A stretch of DNA of 64,000 bases from Thioalkalivibrio sp. ALMg11 (GCF_000377905.1 NZ_KB898875.1:1-64000), one strand, 5' to 3'. Positions 8,591-18,187 are shown, counted from the first letter of the stretch. A program made the numbers and translations. The notes: a model not told the origin generated them from the sequence alone.

Positions 8591-9072
8591 CGGCGGCGTC
8601 GACCCCGCTGGTGCTGCCGCATTTGGAGGCGACCGAGGCGGCCGGGGCCGCGCTGGCGGCGCTCGATGCCCCGCATATCGTGTTCCTGGAGGGCGATCTC
8701 GGGGTGGGCAAGACCACCTGGGTCCGCGGCCTGCTGCGCCGACTCGGGTATGAAGGTGCGGTGCGCAGCCCGACCTACACCCTGGTGGAGCCGTATGCGC
8801 TGGCGGGGCGCGAGGTCCTGCACTTCGACCTTTACCGCCTGGGCGATCCCGAGGAACTGGAGTATCTGGGGGTGCGCGAGGCCTTCGGGGGCGACGCCCT
8901 GTGGCTGGTGGAGTGGCCGGAGCGCGGTGCCGGCTGGCTGCCGGCGCCGGATCTGGTGGTGCGCCTGGCGCATCTCGAGGATGCTGCCGAAGGCCGGGAA
9001 CTCCGGCTGGAGGGCCCGCTGGCGGCGGTCTACCACCGGGTCCTTCGGGACCAGGGGATCGTGACAGGGTGA
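8587..9072 (+). CDS. tsaE: tRNA threonylcarbamoyladenosine biosynthesis ATPase TsaE
   Basis: A 161-residue P-loop ATPase needed with TsaB and TsaD for t6A formation on ANN-decoding tRNAs. The Walker A segment GDLGVGKTTW is at ~36-45, followed by SPTYTLV and HFDLYRL, all hallmarks of TsaE. It overlaps nnr by 4 bp, so it is in one operon with it. A 140-bp gap with an AT-rich stretch separates it from the amidase gene. Confidence 0.93.
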   Translation: MTAASTPLVLPHLEATEAAGAALAALDAPHIVFLEGDLGVGKTTWVRGLLRRLGYEGAVRSPTYTLVEPYALAGREVLHFDLYRLGDPEELEYLGVREAFGGDALWLVEWPERGAGWLPAPDLVVRLAHLEDAAEGRELRLEGPLAAVYHRVLRDQGIVTG

Positions 9073-9150
9073 CGCGCCGGCGACGTCCCGGAGTTGGCCC
9101 GCCACGCTCAAAAGGTGCGATATCTCGCTCATAAAGAAAGAAAACCGCTA

Positions 9151-9178
9151 TTGCTTTTCCAGAAAAAGCGTCCACAAT
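9151..9178 (+). promoter_or_regulatory. Possible sigma-70 promoter for the amidase gene
   Basis: TTGCTT (9151-9156), a 16-base spacer and CACAAT (9173-9178) lie in a locally AT-rich stretch 35 bases before the GTG start at 9213. The match is partial and rests on spacing and base composition only. Confidence 0.35.
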
Positions 9179-9212
9179 GTAGTCAGAACCCCTGATTACA
9201 AAGGGAAACGCC

Positions 9213-10568
9213 GTGGGCCAACCAACATCGCCGGATCTGCGCCGCCGCCAGCTGCTGCGCGCCATGACTGCCCTCGGGCTGGTCGGGTTACCTTTGCCGG
9301 CCTTGGCCCGCACGGACGTGCGGCGCGTGCGCATGTCCGTGGATGGCGAAACCACCCGTCTGGTCTTCGACATGGACGGCGAGGCGGAATACTCCCTGTT
9401 CCACCTGCAGTCTCCCGATCGTCTCGTGGTGGATCTGGAGAACGCCCGGGCCGTGGAAGACCTGGCCATCAGTGACAACCCGCGTTCGGCGATCAAGGCC
9501 GTGCGCCATGCCGCGCGCAATGGCTCCGATCTGCGTGTGGTGTTCGACCTGCGCAAGCCGGTGGAGCCCAGCAGCTTCATGCTGATGCCGGCGCAGGGCG
9601 CGCCGCATCGCCTGGTTCTGGATCTTGCCAGCGGTGAGGCGCCCGCTGCGCCGCGCTCGGCCGAGAACAACGGCTCCCGCCGTGGGCGTTCGCAGGAGAA
9701 CCTGCGCGATGTTGTGGTCGCCATCGATGCCGGTCATGGCGGGCACGACCCGGGCGCGATCGGTCCCGCCGGCACCCGCGAGAAGGACGTGGTCCTGCAG
9801 ATATCAAAGCGTCTGGCCGAACGCGTGAACAGCGAGCACGGCATGAAGGCCGTGATGACCCGCAGCGGAGACTACTTCCTGCCACTGCGCGAGCGCATCG
9901 AGCGGGCGCGCAAGGCGGATGCCGATATCTTCGTGTCTATCCACGCCGACGCGATCGCCAATCGCAGTGTCCAGGGCTCGTCGGTGTACATGCTGTCCGA
10001 ACGCGGGGCCTCCAGCGAGGCGGCGCGCTTCCTCGCCCAGCGCGAGAACCAGGCGGATCTGAGCCTGGGCGGGGTGCCGATCAACGGCAAGGACGACTCC
10101 CTGACCAACGTGCTGCTGGACCTGGCCCAGAGCGGCAGCCTGGAGGCCAGCAACACCCTGGCCGAGCGGATGATCGCGGAGCTCCACCGGGTGGGCAAGG
10201 TGCGCAAGCCGGAGGTGGAGCGTGCCAACTTTGCGGTCCTGCGCTCGCCGGACGTGCCGTCGGTCCTGGTCGAGGCGGCCTTCATCTCCAATCCCTCCGA
10301 GGAGCGCAAGCTGCGCAGCGCCAGCTTCCAGAACTCGCTGGCGGACGCCCTGCTGACCGGGCTGCGGTCGTATTTTTCCACCCATGCCCGTCCGGGCACG
10401 CTGATCGCCGACGGCCAGCCGGACCAGCACATCATCCGCCCGGGCGAGACCCTCTCCGGGATCGCGGATCGCTACAGCCTGTCGCTGGCGGACCTGCGCT
10501 CGGCCAACAACGTCCGCGACGACCGCATCTACGCCGGTCAGGTCCTGCGCATCCCGCGCGACTCCTGA
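9213..10568 (+). CDS. amiC: N-acetylmuramoyl-L-alanine amidase (AmiB/AmiC type) with AMIN, Amidase_3 and LysM domains
   Basis: A 451-residue periplasmic septal peptidoglycan amidase. An RRRQLLR segment before a hydrophobic stretch and an ALA cleavage site suggest Tat export, as known for E. coli AmiC. The AMIN domain covers ~35-140. The zinc amidase domain begins at VVAIDAGHGGHDPG and includes the SIHAD histidine and VLVEAAFISN glutamate. A single C-terminal LysM domain (~405-450) is as in AmiB. The start is GTG with AAAGGGA upstream. Such amidases are activated by EnvC; an envC gene lies at 51277. amiB would be an equally fair symbol. Confidence 0.88.
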   Translation: MGQPTSPDLRRRQLLRAMTALGLVGLPLPALARTDVRRVRMSVDGETTRLVFDMDGEAEYSLFHLQSPDRLVVDLENARAVEDLAISDNPRSAIKAVRHAARNGSDLRVVFDLRKPVEPSSFMLMPAQGAPHRLVLDLASGEAPAAPRSAENNGSRRGRSQENLRDVVVAIDAGHGGHDPGAIGPAGTREKDVVLQISKRLAERVNSEHGMKAVMTRSGDYFLPLRERIERARKADADIFVSIHADAIANRSVQGSSVYMLSERGASSEAARFLAQRENQADLSLGGVPINGKDDSLTNVLLDLAQSGSLEASNTLAERMIAELHRVGKVRKPEVERANFAVLRSPDVPSVLVEAAFISNPSEERKLRSASFQNSLADALLTGLRSYFSTHARPGTLIADGQPDQHIIRPGETLSGIADRYSLSLADLRSANNVRDDRIYAGQVLRIPRDS

Positions 10569-10680
10569 GCCCAGTACCTCCCGGGCAGCCCATCACGTCT
10601 TGCGCGCGCCGTTCAATCGGTGGCTAGGCACTCCGGCGCTGCCCCGGTTAGGCTAGGCACCCGGTTCCCGTCCCTCCCAG

Positions 10681-12573
10681 GTGTCGCGCGTGGCGATCGC
10701 AAAGCTCTCCGAACAACTGATCAACCAGATCGCCGCCGGCGAGGTCATCGAGCGCCCGGCCTCGGTGGTCAAGGAACTGCTGGAGAACGCCCTGGATGCC
10801 GGGGCGACGCGGGTGGATGTGCGCCTGGAGCAGGGCGGGGTGCGCCTGATCCAGATCAGCGACAACGGCAGCGGGATCTATCGCGACGAGATGCCGCTGG
10901 CCCTGTCGCGCCACGCCACCAGCAAGATTGCCTGCATGGACGACCTCGAGGCCCTGCATACCCTGGGCTTCCGCGGTGAGGCCCTGCCCTCGATCGCCTC
11001 CGTCTCGCGGTTGTCGCTGACCTCCATGGTGGCGGACGAGCGCAACGGCTGGCGCCTGACCGGGGATGGCTCCGATGTCTTTCGCGAGGCCGCCCCGGCG
11101 TCGCACCCGGTGGGCACGACCGTCGAGGTCCGCGACCTGTTCTTCAACGTCCCCGCGCGGCGCAAGTTCGTGCGTACCGAACGCACCGAATACAACCACT
11201 GCGAGAACGTGATCCGTACCCAGGCGGCCGCCTGTCCCGAGGTCGCCTTCAGCCTGCGGCACAACGATCGCGTGACCCTGGACCTGCCGGCGGCCGCCGA
11301 CCCCGGCGAGCGCGTACGGGCGCTTCTGGGCGATGCCTTTCTCGAGCATGCGACCCCGGTGGACGAACAGCGCGCCGGGCTGGCGCTGTCCGGCTGGCTG
11401 GGCTCGCCAACCCAGTCGCGGGCCCAGCCCGATCAGCAGTTCTTCTTCGTCAACGGCCGTGCGATCCGCGACCGCGTGCTGGCCGCGGCCGTGCGCAAGG
11501 CCTATCAGGACGTGCTTTACCACGGGCGGCACCCGATGTTCGTGCTGGACCTGGAACTGGATCCGACCCAGGTGGACGTGAACGCGCATCCGACCAAGCA
11601 GGAGGTGCGCTTTCGCGAGTCGCGCATGGTCCATGACTTCATCTTTCACAGTCTGCACAAGGCCCTGGCCGCGCTGCGTCCGGGGGATGCCGGGCATGCC
11701 GCGGCGGTGCCCGAAATGGGTGCGCCGGCCCCCGCCGGTCGCTCCATGCCCCTGCCGGCGCACACGGATCGGCCGCTGTCCGGACTGGGTGTACCGGGTG
11801 CGGGGGGCGGGTACACGCCACCCCGCGAACCGCGACTGGAGGCGGTCGGGCGCGATCCGGCATTCGGTGCGGCTTGGGCCGAGTTCCGCGGGGCGGCCGC
11901 GGTGGCCGAGGCCCGGCCCGCTGCCTATGACCACCAGGCAGTTGCCGCTGCGGCGGGCGCCTCCGCGGCGGCCGCGGATGCGGACAGCATGCCGCCGCTC
12001 GGGTTTGCCCTGGGGCAGGTGGCCGAGACCTTCATCCTGGCCGAGAGCCCCCGCGGCCTGATCGTGGTGGACATGCACGCCGCCCACGAGCGCATCACCT
12101 ACGAACGCCTCAAGCGCGAGTGGGAGGGGGCGCGGGTGACCTCGCAGCCGCTGCTGGTGCCGGAGACCCTGGACGTCACCCCGGCCGAGGCCGAATTGGC
12201 CGAGGAACGCGCGGACCTGCTTGGGGAGCTTGGCTTCGAGCTCGACCGTGCCGGCCCCGAGACCCTGACCCTGCGTGCGGCGCCCGCGTTGCTGCGCGGG
12301 CAGGACACCGCACAGCTGGTGCGCGATGTGCTGGCGGACCTCGCGGCCGAGGGTTACAGCCATCGTGCCGAGGGGGCGACGAACGCGGTACTGGGAACGA
12401 TCGCCTGCCACGGTTCCGTGCGTTCGGGGCGGCGCCTGACCCTGCCCGAGATGAACCAGTTGCTGCGCGACATGGAGGCCACCGAGCGTTCCGGCCAGTG
12501 CAACCACGGTCGCCCGACCTGGGTGGAGCTGGACCACTCGGCGCTGGACCGGTTGTTCCTGCGAGGGCGCTGA
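10681..12573 (+). CDS. mutL: DNA mismatch repair protein MutL, endonuclease-type
   Basis: A 630-residue GHKL ATPase that links mismatch recognition by MutS to strand cutting. N-terminal motifs are ENALDAG, DNGSGI and GFRGEALPSIASVS. A proline- and alanine-rich linker (~335-435) leads to the C-terminal dimerisation domain. That domain carries DMHAAHERITYE from about residue 464, matching the DQHA(x)2E(x)4E nuclease motif that E. coli MutL lacks, so the protein itself probably nicks DNA. The start is GTG at 10681 (GTG 10690 is an alternative); no clear ribosome site. The last base overlaps the miaA start. Confidence 0.93.
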   Translation: MSRVAIAKLSEQLINQIAAGEVIERPASVVKELLENALDAGATRVDVRLEQGGVRLIQISDNGSGIYRDEMPLALSRHATSKIACMDDLEALHTLGFRGEALPSIASVSRLSLTSMVADERNGWRLTGDGSDVFREAAPASHPVGTTVEVRDLFFNVPARRKFVRTERTEYNHCENVIRTQAAACPEVAFSLRHNDRVTLDLPAAADPGERVRALLGDAFLEHATPVDEQRAGLALSGWLGSPTQSRAQPDQQFFFVNGRAIRDRVLAAAVRKAYQDVLYHGRHPMFVLDLELDPTQVDVNAHPTKQEVRFRESRMVHDFIFHSLHKALAALRPGDAGHAAAVPEMGAPAPAGRSMPLPAHTDRPLSGLGVPGAGGGYTPPREPRLEAVGRDPAFGAAWAEFRGAAAVAEARPAAYDHQAVAAAAGASAAAADADSMPPLGFALGQVAETFILAESPRGLIVVDMHAAHERITYERLKREWEGARVTSQPLLVPETLDVTPAEAELAEERADLLGELGFELDRAGPETLTLRAAPALLRGQDTAQLVRDVLADLAAEGYSHRAEGATNAVLGTIACHGSVRSGRRLTLPEMNQLLRDMEATERSGQCNHGRPTWVELDHSALDRLFLRGR

Positions 12574-13541
12574 TGGCCGGACTGGATGGGGACCGACCGC
12601 CGGTCATCCTGCTGGCCGGTCCCACCGCGACCGGCAAGACCGCGTTGTCGCTGGCGCTGGCCGAGGCGCTGGACGCGGAGATCGTCAGCGTCGATTCCGC
12701 GCTGGTCTATCGCGGCATGGATATTGGCACCGCCAAGCCGGACGCCGCCGAGCGTGCCCGCGCCCCGCATCACCTGCTGGATATCCGCGACCCGGAAGAC
12801 ACCTACAACGCCTCCGACTTTGCCCGCGATGCCCACGCCGCGATCGCCGCCATCCACGCGCGCGGCCGGGTCGCCCTGCTGGCGGGTGGGACGCTGCTTT
12901 ACCTGCGCGCCCTGCTGGACGGCTTCGACCCGATCCCGCCGGTACCGGATGCGGTCCGCGAGTCCGTGCGTGCCCGTCTGGAACACGAGGGGGCCGTGGC
13001 CCTGCATGCCGAGCTGGCCAGCGTGGATCCGGAGGCCGCCGCGCGCATCCACCCGAACGACCCGCAGCGCATCCTGCGGGCCCTGGAGGTGTACGCGGCC
13101 AGCGGCCAGCCATTGTCGGGCTTCCAGAGTGGCGCGGCCGCGACGGTCCCGGCCGGCTGGGTGTCGCTGGCCCTGTGGCCGGCGGATCGTGAACGCCTGC
13201 GCACCCGCATTGCCGCCCGCTTCGACACAATGCTGGAGGCGGGTTTCGTTGATGAACTGATGACCCTGAGCCGGCGCCCCGGCCTGACGGCAGAGCATCC
13301 TTCGCAGCGGGCGGTGGGGTATCGCCAGGGCTGGCAATGGCTGGCCGGCGAATGCGACCTTGCGACCTTTCGCGAGCGGGCCATCGCCGCGACCCGCCAG
13401 CTCGCCAAGCGCCAGCTCACCGGGCTGCGGCGATTCCCCCTGCATGCCCGGTTGAACGCCGAGGGCGCGGATCTGTCGCAGGCCCTGCAGGCGATCCAGG
13501 CTGCGCGGATGGCGGCCCCCGCAGCGGCGACGCCCGAATAA
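12573..13541 (+). CDS. miaA: tRNA dimethylallyltransferase
   Basis: A 322-residue enzyme that transfers a dimethylallyl group to A37 of tRNAs reading codons that start with U. The P-loop GPTATGKT is at ~17-24, followed by VSVDSALVYRGMDIGTAKP and GGTLLYLRAL, all standard MiaA blocks. The start overlaps the mutL stop (TGATG), as in E. coli, which couples the two genes. Confidence 0.95.
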   Translation: MAGLDGDRPPVILLAGPTATGKTALSLALAEALDAEIVSVDSALVYRGMDIGTAKPDAAERARAPHHLLDIRDPEDTYNASDFARDAHAAIAAIHARGRVALLAGGTLLYLRALLDGFDPIPPVPDAVRESVRARLEHEGAVALHAELASVDPEAAARIHPNDPQRILRALEVYAASGQPLSGFQSGAAATVPAGWVSLALWPADRERLRTRIAARFDTMLEAGFVDELMTLSRRPGLTAEHPSQRAVGYRQGWQWLAGECDLATFRERAIAATRQLAKRQLTGLRRFPLHARLNAEGADLSQALQAIQAARMAAPAAATPE

Positions 13542-13669
13542 CGCCCGGTGTACGCGTGGAACGGCGCCGCGAAGCCGGTATGCTACGCTTCAAACTGACC
13601 GTCCGACGGGCCGACCACGAGCCGTGGGCGCGGGTCGAGAACCAATAATAACGATGAAGGAACACACCG

Positions 13670-13930
13670 ATGGCCAAAGGGCAAATGTTGCAGGAACCCT
13701 TCCTGAATGCGCTGCGCCGGGACCGAATCCCGGTCTCTATCTATCTGGTGAACGGGATCAAGCTGCAGGGGCAGATCGAATCCTTCGACCAGTTCGTGGT
13801 GCTGTTGCGCGGTACGGTCTCGCAGATGGTCTACAAGCACGCCATCTCCACGATCGTCCCGGCCCGCCAGGTGAACATGAATCTCGAGGGCGAGGCAGCG
13901 GCTCCTGCCTCCGCCGAGGCCGAGTCCTGA
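13670..13930 (+). CDS. hfq: RNA chaperone Hfq
   Basis: An 86-residue hexameric Sm-like protein that pairs small RNAs with mRNAs. Sm1 contains the conserved Q8, F39 and D40-type residues ([21 protein letters not shown]); Sm2 contains YKHAIST. It ends in a short Ala/Glu-rich tail, shorter than that of E. coli. AAGGA lies upstream of the ATG. It sits 128 bp after miaA and 24 bp before hflX, the order known in enterobacteria and pseudomonads. Confidence 0.97.
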   Translation: MAKGQMLQEPFLNALRRDRIPVSIYLVNGIKLQGQIESFDQFVVLLRGTVSQMVYKHAISTIVPARQVNMNLEGEAAAPASAEAES

Positions 13931-13954
13931 ACATGAGTGGAGGTCTCCGCCAGT

Positions 13955-15295
13955 TTGTTTGAGCGTCCGGAGAGTGCCGGCGACGAGCGCGTCGGCAATG
14001 GTGCGGTCCTGGTTGCGCTGAATGTCGGGGACAACCCTGACATCGAGGCCCAGGTACAGGAATTCGACGAACTCGTGCGCTCCGCCGGGGCCGAGATCAT
14101 GGCGGTGGTGCGCGGCTCGCGCGACCGGCCGCACCCGAAACTGTTCGTCGGGGCCGGCAAGGCCGACGAGATCCGTGATGCGGTCGAGGCTTCCGGGGCC
14201 GACGTGGTGATCTTCAACCACGCCCTTTCGCCCAGTCAGGAACGCAACCTCGAGGCCCACCTGAAGGCCCGGGTACTGGATCGGTCCGGCTTGATCCTGG
14301 ACATCTTCGCCCAGCGCGCCCGTTCCCACGAGGGCAAGCTGCAGGTGGAGCTGGCGCAGTTGCGCCACATGTCCACGCGCCTGGTGCGCGGCTGGACCCA
14401 CCTGGAGCGGCAAAAGGGCGGGATCGGCCTGCGCGGTCCGGGGGAAACCCAGCTGGAGACCGACCGCCGCCTGCTGGCCGGGCGCATCAAGCACATCGAG
14501 CGCCGGCTGGAGAAGGTCGAACGCACCCGCGAACAGGGCCGCCAGGCCCGCCTGCGCAACGAGATCCCCACGGTCTCGCTGGTGGGCTACACCAACGCCG
14601 GCAAGTCGACCCTGTTCAATCGCCTCACGGATTCCGACGTCTACCAGGCGGATCAGCTGTTCGCGACCCTGGACCCGACCCTGCGCCGCCTGGACCTGGC
14701 CCCGCACCAGTCGCTGATCCTGGCCGACACCGTCGGCTTCGTGCGCGATCTGCCGCACGAGCTGGTCGCCGCGTTCAAGGCGACCCTGACCGAGACCCGC
14801 GAGGCGGCGCTGCTGCTGCACGTGATCGACGCCGCCGACCCGGAACGCGACGCACGCATCCGTCAGGTCGAGGAGGTGCTCGAGGAGATCGGTGCCGAGG
14901 ACGTCCCCTGCTGGCGGGTGTACAACAAGATCGACCAGCTGGAGAACCCGGCCGAGGACCCGGACGACCGTTTCGGCATCGCGGACGACGCCTTCTGGCT
15001 GTCGGCGCATACCGGCGAGGGCGTGGAGCGCCTGGAACAGCGCCTGGCCGAGACCTTCACCGAGTCCATGACCCAGGGCTGGGTCGAGCTCCCGGCCTCG
15101 GCCGGGCGCCTGCGCGCCCAACTCTACGAGGAGAAGGCCGTGGAGGCCGAGCAGACCACGCCGGACGGGGCGATCCAGCTTCGCCTGCATGTGCCGAAGC
15201 GGCGTTTCGAGCAGCTCTTCCGCGCGGCCGGGTTGGACCCCGAGACCGTCCGCCTGCAACCGGAAGCACCGGGGGCGGCCTCCGCCGACCATTGA
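13955..15295 (+). CDS. hflX: Ribosome-associated GTPase HflX
   Basis: A 446-residue GTPase that splits stalled ribosomes. The N-terminal HflX domain includes GGIGLRGPGETQLETDRR; the G domain has G1 GYTNAGKST, G3 DTVGF and G4 NKID. A TTG start at 13955 (LFERPESAG) is proposed because homologues begin MFxRP and GGAGGT lies at 13939-13944; an in-frame GTG at 13937 would put that Shine-Dalgarno sequence inside the gene. It ends 25 bp before a strong terminator. Confidence 0.92.
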   Translation: MFERPESAGDERVGNGAVLVALNVGDNPDIEAQVQEFDELVRSAGAEIMAVVRGSRDRPHPKLFVGAGKADEIRDAVEASGADVVIFNHALSPSQERNLEAHLKARVLDRSGLILDIFAQRARSHEGKLQVELAQLRHMSTRLVRGWTHLERQKGGIGLRGPGETQLETDRRLLAGRIKHIERRLEKVERTREQGRQARLRNEIPTVSLVGYTNAGKSTLFNRLTDSDVYQADQLFATLDPTLRRLDLAPHQSLILADTVGFVRDLPHELVAAFKATLTETREAALLLHVIDAADPERDARIRQVEEVLEEIGAEDVPCWRVYNKIDQLENPAEDPDDRFGIADDAFWLSAHTGEGVERLEQRLAETFTESMTQGWVELPASAGRLRAQLYEEKAVEAEQTTPDGAIQLRLHVPKRRFEQLFRAAGLDPETVRLQPEAPGAASADH

Positions 15296-15319
15296 AGCCC
15301 GCCGCGGCTCCGGCTCGCT

Positions 15320-15365
15320 TGCCTACGAAAAAGGCCCCGGTCAACCGGGGCCTTTTTCGTAGGCA
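15320..15365. terminator. Bidirectional intrinsic terminator
   Basis: A perfect 21-bp inverted repeat (15320-15340 with 15345-15365) around a TCAA loop. The stem holds GGCCCCGG/CCGGGGCC flanked by A5 and T5 runs, so it can end hflX transcripts on the plus strand and mltD transcripts on the minus strand. Confidence 0.95.
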
Positions 15366-15381
15366 TACACGTCGTCGCGGT

Positions 15382-16962
15382 TCAGGCGTCGCTCTGGGCG
15401 ATCGCCTCTCCGTCGGCGCTGGCCAGGTACAGGGTCAGGGTCTCGCCGGCACGGATCCCGTCGCCGTTGAGGCCGTTCCAGCGGCGCAGGTCGTCAATGC
15501 TGACCTGGTGGCGGCGCGCGATGGTCGACAGCGAGTCGCCGGGGCGGACCTCGTACTCGACGCGCTGGCCGTCGGGCCCGCGGTCGGGATCGGCGTGCAC
15601 CACCTTCAGGGTGTCGCCCGGGTGGAGGATCGCGTCCGGCTCCAGATCATTGGAGGCGCGCAGGGCGCCGATCGACATGCCGGTGCGCTGGCTGATGTGC
15701 CACAGGCTGTCGCCGGGCTGCACCTGGTAGTCCTCCGCCAACTGGCTGTTGTCGCCGGCCACCTGCAGCGGAGCCTCTTCGCTCGGGGCGGAGGCCGGCA
15801 GGCGCAGGGTCTGACCGGCGCGGATCATGTCGTCGTCGAGGTTGTTCATGTCGCGCAGCACTGCGACGCGGGTGCCGGCGTGCTGGGCAATCTGGCCGAG
15901 GTTGTCGCCCGAGCGCACGGTGTATTCGCGGAACCGGAGCAGCGGTTCATCGTTGCGCGTCTCCAGTGCCGCCTCGAGAGTGGGCAGCGCCTCGCGCGGG
16001 ACGAACAGGTGCTGGGCGCCGCCGGGGTGGGTGGCGTGGCGGTGGTAGCCCGGGTTGAGCTGCTTGAGGGTCTCGGTATCCAGATCGGCGAGTTCCGCGA
16101 TCAGCGAGAGGTCGGCCTGCTGGCCAGGTTCGATCATCTCCAGCGCCGGCTCGTTGGCGATGGGCGTGATGGCGATGTCGTGGGCGTCGGGGTCCAGGAA
16201 CAAATGGCGCAGGGCCAGCAGTCGCGGGATGTATGCGGTCGGCTCGGACGGCAGGTCCAGGCTCCAGTAGTCGGTGGGCTCGCCGCGCGCCGCATTGCGG
16301 TCGATCGCGCGCTGGATGTTGCCCTGACCGTAGTTGTAGGCGGCCAGCGCCAGGTACCAGTCGTCGAAGCGCCGATGCAGCGCCTGGAGGTAGTCCAGTG
16401 CGGCCAGGGTGGATTTGTAGACGTCGCGGCGGCCGTCGTACCAGTGATCGCGCGACAGATCGAAATAGTCCCCGGTAGCCGGCATGAACTGCCAGATCCC
16501 GGCCGCACGGCTGCGCGAGGTCGCCTGGGCGACGAAGCCGCTCTCCACGATCGGCAGCAGCAGGAGCTCGGCGGGCATGTCGCGCGCCTCGATCTCGGAC
16601 AGGATGAAGTAGGCGAACGGCTCGGCGCGCCGGGTGCTGTACTCGATGATCCGTGGATGGTCGCGGTAGTGCTCGATATAGCGACCGACGCGCTCGTGGT
16701 CCAACGCGTCGTTGAAGCCGAAGCCCAGGCGCGCGCGCTCCCACAGGTCGTCGGTCTCGGCGGCGCGTTGCGCGGCGTCGCGCTGCTGGCGTTCCATCGC
16801 GGCCTGCACGTCCTCGGTCGTGCGCGGTTCCACGATCGGCCGATCCGCCGCCGAGGTATCCAGCGTGCGCTCGGAGTCGTGTAGGCTACAGGCAGAGGCG
16901 AAGATCGCCGTCAGGCCGAAAACCAGGGCGGTGGTCAGTCGTGTGCGGAGGCGTGGTTTCAT
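15382..16962 (-). CDS. mltD: Membrane-bound lytic murein transglycosylase D with three LysM domains
   Basis: A 526-residue outer-membrane lipoprotein that cleaves peptidoglycan between MurNAc and GlcNAc. The signal peptide ends in the lipobox ASAC (Cys25). The SLT domain (~120-260) has the catalytic glutamate in LPIVESGF, then AAGIWQFMPATG and AAYNYGQGN. Three LysM repeats follow (about 350-390, 415-455, 470-515). The start overlaps the ATG region of the divergent YafS-like gene. In E. coli gloB lies between mltD and yafS; it is absent here. Confidence 0.94.
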   Translation of the reverse strand: MKPRLRTRLTTALVFGLTAIFASACSLHDSERTLDTSAADRPIVEPRTTEDVQAAMERQQRDAAQRAAETDDLWERARLGFGFNDALDHERVGRYIEHYRDHPRIIEYSTRRAEPFAYFILSEIEARDMPAELLLLPIVESGFVAQATSRSRAAGIWQFMPATGDYFDLSRDHWYDGRRDVYKSTLAALDYLQALHRRFDDWYLALAAYNYGQGNIQRAIDRNAARGEPTDYWSLDLPSEPTAYIPRLLALRHLFLDPDAHDIAITPIANEPALEMIEPGQQADLSLIAELADLDTETLKQLNPGYHRHATHPGGAQHLFVPREALPTLEAALETRNDEPLLRFREYTVRSGDNLGQIAQHAGTRVAVLRDMNNLDDDMIRAGQTLRLPASAPSEEAPLQVAGDNSQLAEDYQVQPGDSLWHISQRTGMSIGALRASNDLEPDAILHPGDTLKVVHADPDRGPDGQRVEYEVRPGDSLSTIARRHQVSIDDLRRWNGLNGDGIRAGETLTLYLASADGEAIAQSDA

Positions 16963-16984
16963 GGCGCTGGAGGATAAACCAGAG

Positions 16985-17722
16985 ATGGGGGATCACCAAG
17001 ACCCGTTCCTGACTTGGTTGGCGCACTGGTATGCCCAGCCGCAGGGGCGGAGGGTCCGCGAGCGCTTTCTGGAACGCATTCGGTGTTATGGCGATCCGGG
17101 CCCCGGGGAGCTGGCGGTGGAGCTGGCGCCGGTGCCGATCCTGGAGGACAGCGATGCCCTGCAGGCGCCGCTGATCCGGATCGCCTCGGCGCGCGCGGCG
17201 CTGCGCATGGACCCCGAGGCCTGGCCGCTGGAGTCCGCCTGTGCCGGGCGCATCGTGCTCGCCCATCCCTGCGCCCAGAGCGCGCAACCGGCGGCGGTGG
17301 TGGCCGAGGCGGCGCGGGTGCTGGAGCCCGAGGGGCGGGTGTTTCTGCTGGAAGGCAACCGCCTGCAGCGCGCCGGGCTCAATGGGGTGCGGGCCTCGCC
17401 GCTGCCCGAGGGCCTGCGGCGGCGCCAGTACCGGGAACTCCTGGAGGCGGCGGATCTCGAGGTGCTGGACCAGTGGAGCCTGAGCCTGCTCCCACCGGGG
17501 CTGCCCGCCGCCTGGCAGAAACGCCTGGCCACCATGGATGCGTGGACCCTGCGCGGCCTGCCGCCGCTGGCGAGCATGATCCTGACCGTGGCCCACAAGC
17601 GGGTGAACATGCCCCTGCGTCCGGAGCCGCGTTTCCGCTTCGCCATGCCCAACCCCGCGATGCGTCCGGGGCTGGTATCCTCGCGCTCCTCTCATTCTGG
17701 AGTCCGCCGAACGCATGGCTGA
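16985..17722 (+). CDS. YafS-like putative SAM-dependent methyltransferase with degenerate SAM motif
   Basis: A protein of about 245 residues resembling E. coli YafS in size, place (before rnhA-dnaQ) and blocks such as VLAHPCAQ and [17 protein letters not shown]. The glycine-rich SAM motif I of class I methyltransferases is not visible ([10 protein letters not shown] at the expected place), as also in YafS. Activity is therefore unproven. Start 16985 has GGAGGA ten bases upstream; ATG 16961 is an alternative that would overlap the mltD start. It overlaps rnhA by 8 bp. Confidence 0.75.
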   Translation: MGDHQDPFLTWLAHWYAQPQGRRVRERFLERIRCYGDPGPGELAVELAPVPILEDSDALQAPLIRIASARAALRMDPEAWPLESACAGRIVLAHPCAQSAQPAAVVAEAARVLEPEGRVFLLEGNRLQRAGLNGVRASPLPEGLRRRQYRELLEAADLEVLDQWSLSLLPPGLPAAWQKRLATMDAWTLRGLPPLASMILTVAHKRVNMPLRPEPRFRFAMPNPAMRPGLVSSRSSHSGVRRTHG

Positions 17723-18176
17723 CGAACGCGTGTACATCTATACCGACGGGGCCTGCCGCGGGAACCCCGGGCCCGGCGGCTGGGGCGCGATCCTGCGCTT
17801 CGACGGGCGCGAGCGCGAGCTCTACGGGGCCGAGGCCGAGACGACCAATAACCGCATGGAGATGACCGCGGCCATCCGCGCGCTGGAGACCCTGAAGCGC
17901 TCCTGCAAGGTGGAGCTGGTCACGGATTCCAAGTACGTGAAGCAGGGCGTGACCGAGTGGATGCCCGCCTGGAAGCGGCGCAACTGGAAGTCCGCCAGCG
18001 GCGCGCCGGTGAAAAACCGCGATCTCTGGGAGGAACTGGATGCGCAGGCCCAGCGCCACGATATCGAGTGGTTTTGGGTGCGCGGGCACAGCGGTCACCC
18101 GGAGAACGAGCGCGCCGACGAACTGGCCAATGCGGGCATTGATGCCCTGCTGGCCGGTGAACCGATCGAGAACTGA
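17715..18176 (+). CDS. rnhA: Ribonuclease HI
   Basis: A 153-residue enzyme that degrades the RNA strand of RNA-DNA hybrids. The four metal-binding acids are present: D11 (YTDGAC), E49 (NNRMEM), D71 (VTDSKYV) and D135 (ERADELAN), with H125 in RGHSGHPEN. The basic protrusion is present ([10 protein letters not shown]). It overlaps the upstream gene by 8 bp and lies 11 bp before dnaQ. Confidence 0.97.
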   Translation: MADERVYIYTDGACRGNPGPGGWGAILRFDGRERELYGAEAETTNNRMEMTAAIRALETLKRSCKVELVTDSKYVKQGVTEWMPAWKRRNWKSASGAPVKNRDLWEELDAQAQRHDIEWFWVRGHSGHPENERADELANAGIDALLAGEPIEN

Positions 18177-18187
18177 AGGAAACCGCG

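Noticed and set aside
7088-9724. Upstream extension of queG across nnr and tsaE on the minus strand
   Set aside because: It is antisense to well-identified genes; QueG homologues start at the MIHAITS region.
10648-12537. A 629-codon open frame antisense to mutL
   Set aside because: No motif on this strand, while the plus strand has complete GHKL and nuclease motifs.
13583-15292. A long open frame antisense to hflX
   Set aside because: Mirror of HflX G-domain codons; no recognisable protein features.
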